Shown piece by piece: positions 11,311 to 13,218 of a DNA stretch of 13,218 nucleotides (position 1 is its first letter; each line of letters begins with the position of its first letter). Position numbers and translations under genes: made by a program. Source of the DNA: Nitrososphaerota archaeon (GTDB lineage Archaea; Thermoproteota; Nitrososphaeria; Nitrososphaerales; Nitrosopumilaceae); the NCBI GenBank assembly GCA_022564385.1, contig JADFLN010000037.1, positions 1-13,218 of the forward strand, read 5' to 3'. The notes beneath the pieces were generated by a model. The model saw only the letters and a list, made by a program, of their open reading frames with translations, made no database searches and was not told the DNA's origin.

Positions 11311-13218
11311 CGTTCAAACTAGTACATTTACTGATTCTGCATTATCAGATAAAGTAAAAGAATTTCTTACTAGATTCAAAGATAAATTTGGTAATTACAA
11401 GTATATCGAGGCAATCGATGAGATGATGCCTAAAAATGCTAAATATATTATAGTTGATTTCAATGATTTAGTTTTTGAACCAGAAATTGGGATCTTATTT
11501 TCTAAAAATCCTGACAGAATCTTTGATGCATTCTCTAGAGCAATTAAAGAAGCATTACAAACAAGATTTCCAGATTATGCTGAAAAAATTAAAGATGAAG
11601 TTCGTGCAAGACTAGTAAATTATCCACTTCAAAGAAGTCTCAGACAAATCAATGCTGAAACTATTGGAACAATTACAAGTGTTTCAGGAATGGTAGTTAG
11701 AGCATCAGAAGTAAAACCTCTTGCAAAAGAATTAATCTTTGTTTGTCCTGATGAACATCATACCAAGGTAATTCAGCTTAAAGGAATGATTGTTAAAATT
11801 CCTGTAGTATGTGATAACCCAAATTGTAAACACAGAGATTTTGAGCTTAAACCTGAAGCAAGCACGTTTATTGATTTTCAACTTCTTAGATTACAGGAAC
11901 TTCCTGAAGATTTACCTCCAGGACAACTTCCTCATTATATTGATATTACAATTAGACAAGACTTGGTGGATAGTGCCCGTCCTGGAGACAGAATAATCCT
12001 TACAGGCATAGTGAGAGTTGAACAGGAATCTGTTGCAGGCGTTCAGAGGGGTCACAGTGGATTATACAGATTAAGAATTGAAGGAAACAATATTGAATTT
12101 TTGGGAGGTCGTGGTGCAAAGACCTCCCGTAAAATAGATCGAGAAGAGGTTTCTCCTGAAGAAGAAAAAATGATCAAAACATTAAGTCAAAGCCCTAATG
12201 TGTATCAAAAAATAATTGATTCATTTGCTCCACATATTCACGGACATTCAATAATCAAAGAAGCTATCATATTACTTATTGTAGGTTCTAATCAAAGACT
12301 ATTAGATGATGGAAGTAAAATTAGAGGAGACATCAATGTTTTTCTAGTTGGAGATCCTGGTACTGCAAAAAGTGAAATGCTAAAGTTTTGTGCAAGGATT
12401 GCACCAAGAGGTTTGTATACTTCTGGAAAAGGCTCAACTGCTGCAGGACTTACTGCTGCTATAGTTCGAGATAAAACAGGAATTATGATGCTAGAAGCAG
12501 GTGCAGTTGTACTTGGTGATCAAGGTCTTGTATGTATAGACGAATTTGATAAGATGAAACCCGAAGACAGAAGCGCTTTACATGAAGTTATGGAACAACA
12601 ATCAGTAAGTATTGCAAAAGGTGGTATTGTAGCTACACTAAATGCTAGAACTTCAATTTTAGCAGCAGCAAATCCAATGTATGGAAAATATGATCCTTTC
12701 AAAAATATTACAGAAAATGTAAACTTGCCAATTCCTTTGCTTACAAGATTTGATTTAATTTTTGTTGTAAGAGATATTCCAAGTAAAGAGAAAGATGAAA
12801 AAATTGCTAGACACATAATTAAATTACACACTCCACAAAGAACAGATAATCGTTCTGTTATTGATGTTGATTTACTAACAAAATATCTTTCATATGCAAA
12901 ACGTGGTACTCCTATCTTGACTAAAGAGGCTGAAGAAAAGATTCTTGAATATTATCTCCAAATGAGAAACGTAGAATCTGAGGAAATGATTACAGTTACA
13001 CCAAGACAACTAGAAGGAATTATCAGACTCTCCACGGCTAGAGCAAGATTACTCATGAAAGACGAGGTAGATCTGGAAGATGCTGAACGTGCAATCTTCT
13101 TGCTTCAGAGTATGCTTGAAGATGCAGGAGTAGATGTCAATACTGGAAAGATAGATCTTGGAGTATTACAAGGAAAACCAAGAAGTGAGATTTCAAAGAT
13201 GCAATTATTCATGGATGT
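11303..13218 (+). CDS. mcm: Minichromosome maintenance (MCM) replicative DNA helicase, C-terminus beyond the window
   Basis: The gene starts at ATG 11303, inside the end of gins, and stays open to the window edge (638 codons plus 2 bases). The N-terminal domain (about 1-270) has the zinc-binding ligands C148, H152 or H153, C170 and C175, and the OB-fold sequence ETIGTITSVSGMVVRAS. The AAA+ part has Walker A GDPGTAKS (350-357), Walker B VCIDEFDKM with D413 and E414, sensor 1 LAAANP, and the arginine finger PLLTRFD with R482. The tail RQLEGIIRLSTARARL belongs to the lid. Archaeal MCMs are usually near 650-700 residues, so only part of the C-terminal winged helix is missing. It forms a hexamer that unwinds DNA at the fork, with GINS as accessory. 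An AAGGGA stretch ahead of the start may act as a ribosome-binding site. Identification is firm. Confidence 0.97.
   Translation, partial: MSNVQTSTFTDSALSDKVKEFLTRFKDKFGNYKYIEAIDEMMPKNAKYIIVDFNDLVFEPEIGILFSKNPDRIFDAFSRAIKEALQTRFPDYAEKIKDEVRARLVNYPLQRSLRQINAETIGTITSVSGMVVRASEVKPLAKELIFVCPDEHHTKVIQLKGMIVKIPVVCDNPNCKHRDFELKPEASTFIDFQLLRLQELPEDLPPGQLPHYIDITIRQDLVDSARPGDRIILTGIVRVEQESVAGVQRGHSGLYRLRIEGNNIEFLGGRGAKTSRKIDREEVSPEEEKMIKTLSQSPNVYQKIIDSFAPHIHGHSIIKEAIILLIVGSNQRLLDDGSKIRGDINVFLVGDPGTAKSEMLKFCARIAPRGLYTSGKGSTAAGLTAAIVRDKTGIMMLEAGAVVLGDQGLVCIDEFDKMKPEDRSALHEVMEQQSVSIAKGGIVATLNARTSILAAANPMYGKYDPFKNITENVNLPIPLLTRFDLIFVVRDIPSKEKDEKIARHIIKLHTPQRTDNRSVIDVDLLTKYLSYAKRGTPILTKEAEEKILEYYLQMRNVESEEMITVTPRQLEGIIRLSTARARLLMKDEVDLEDAERAIFLLQSMLEDAGVDVNTGKIDLGVLQGKPRSEISKMQLFMD

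Overview
The window looks like a chromosomal segment of a marine ammonia-oxidising archaeon of the Nitrosopumilus type (Nitrososphaerota/Thaumarchaeota). The DNA is AT-rich. The information-processing genes are archaeal (TFB, RFC small subunit, GINS-MCM, aIF6, archaeal-type HisS). Most genes have a TATA-like box about 25-35 bases before the start codon, as expected for leaderless mRNAs, and T-rich tracts follow several genes. Several small or secreted proteins match families I recall mainly from Nitrosopumilus-like genomes. The taxonomic call is an inference; no 16S or amoA is present.

Layout. (1) 1-327, minus: start of a family-5 uracil-DNA glycosylase interrupted by an in-frame TGA. (2) 423-1499: a 55-aa membrane protein, an 88-aa conserved-looking protein, then a sparse stretch with one possible 29-aa membrane peptide. 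(3) 1500-2741: a secreted, highly charged protein with six Cys-containing repeats, a Met/His-rich segment and a C-terminal two-Cys module. (4) 2858-4525: a PD-(D/E)XK nuclease, a 30-aa TTG-start membrane peptide, a VOC/glyoxalase-fold protein and a roadblock-like thaumarchaeal protein. This block is bracketed by a duplicated promoter segment. (5) 4643-6569: hisS (TTG start), tail-to-tail with aIF6. (6) 6695-8507: three tandem paralogous 7Fe-type ferredoxins, each with its own promoter. (7) 8580-8663: tRNA-Ser(UGA). (8) 8740-10599: tfb converging on rfcS. (9) 10600-10791: a GATC-dense, palindrome-rich leader. (10) 10792-13218: gins then mcm, overlapping by 8 bases; mcm runs off the end.

How the genes work together. 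RFC small subunit (clamp loader), GINS and MCM (replicative helicase) form a replication neighbourhood. TFB recruits RNA polymerase at TATA promoters of the kind seen throughout. HisS, tRNA-Ser and aIF6 serve translation. The ferredoxins probably carry low-potential electrons between 2-oxoacid oxidoreductases and respiratory or biosynthetic acceptors.

The best leads for something undescribed are the GATC-rich structured leader in front of gins-mcm, the duplicated hisS-type promoter driving a tiny membrane protein, and the ferredoxin triplet with different zinc-site residues and mosaic ancestry. I saw no mobile element, CRISPR array or defence island.
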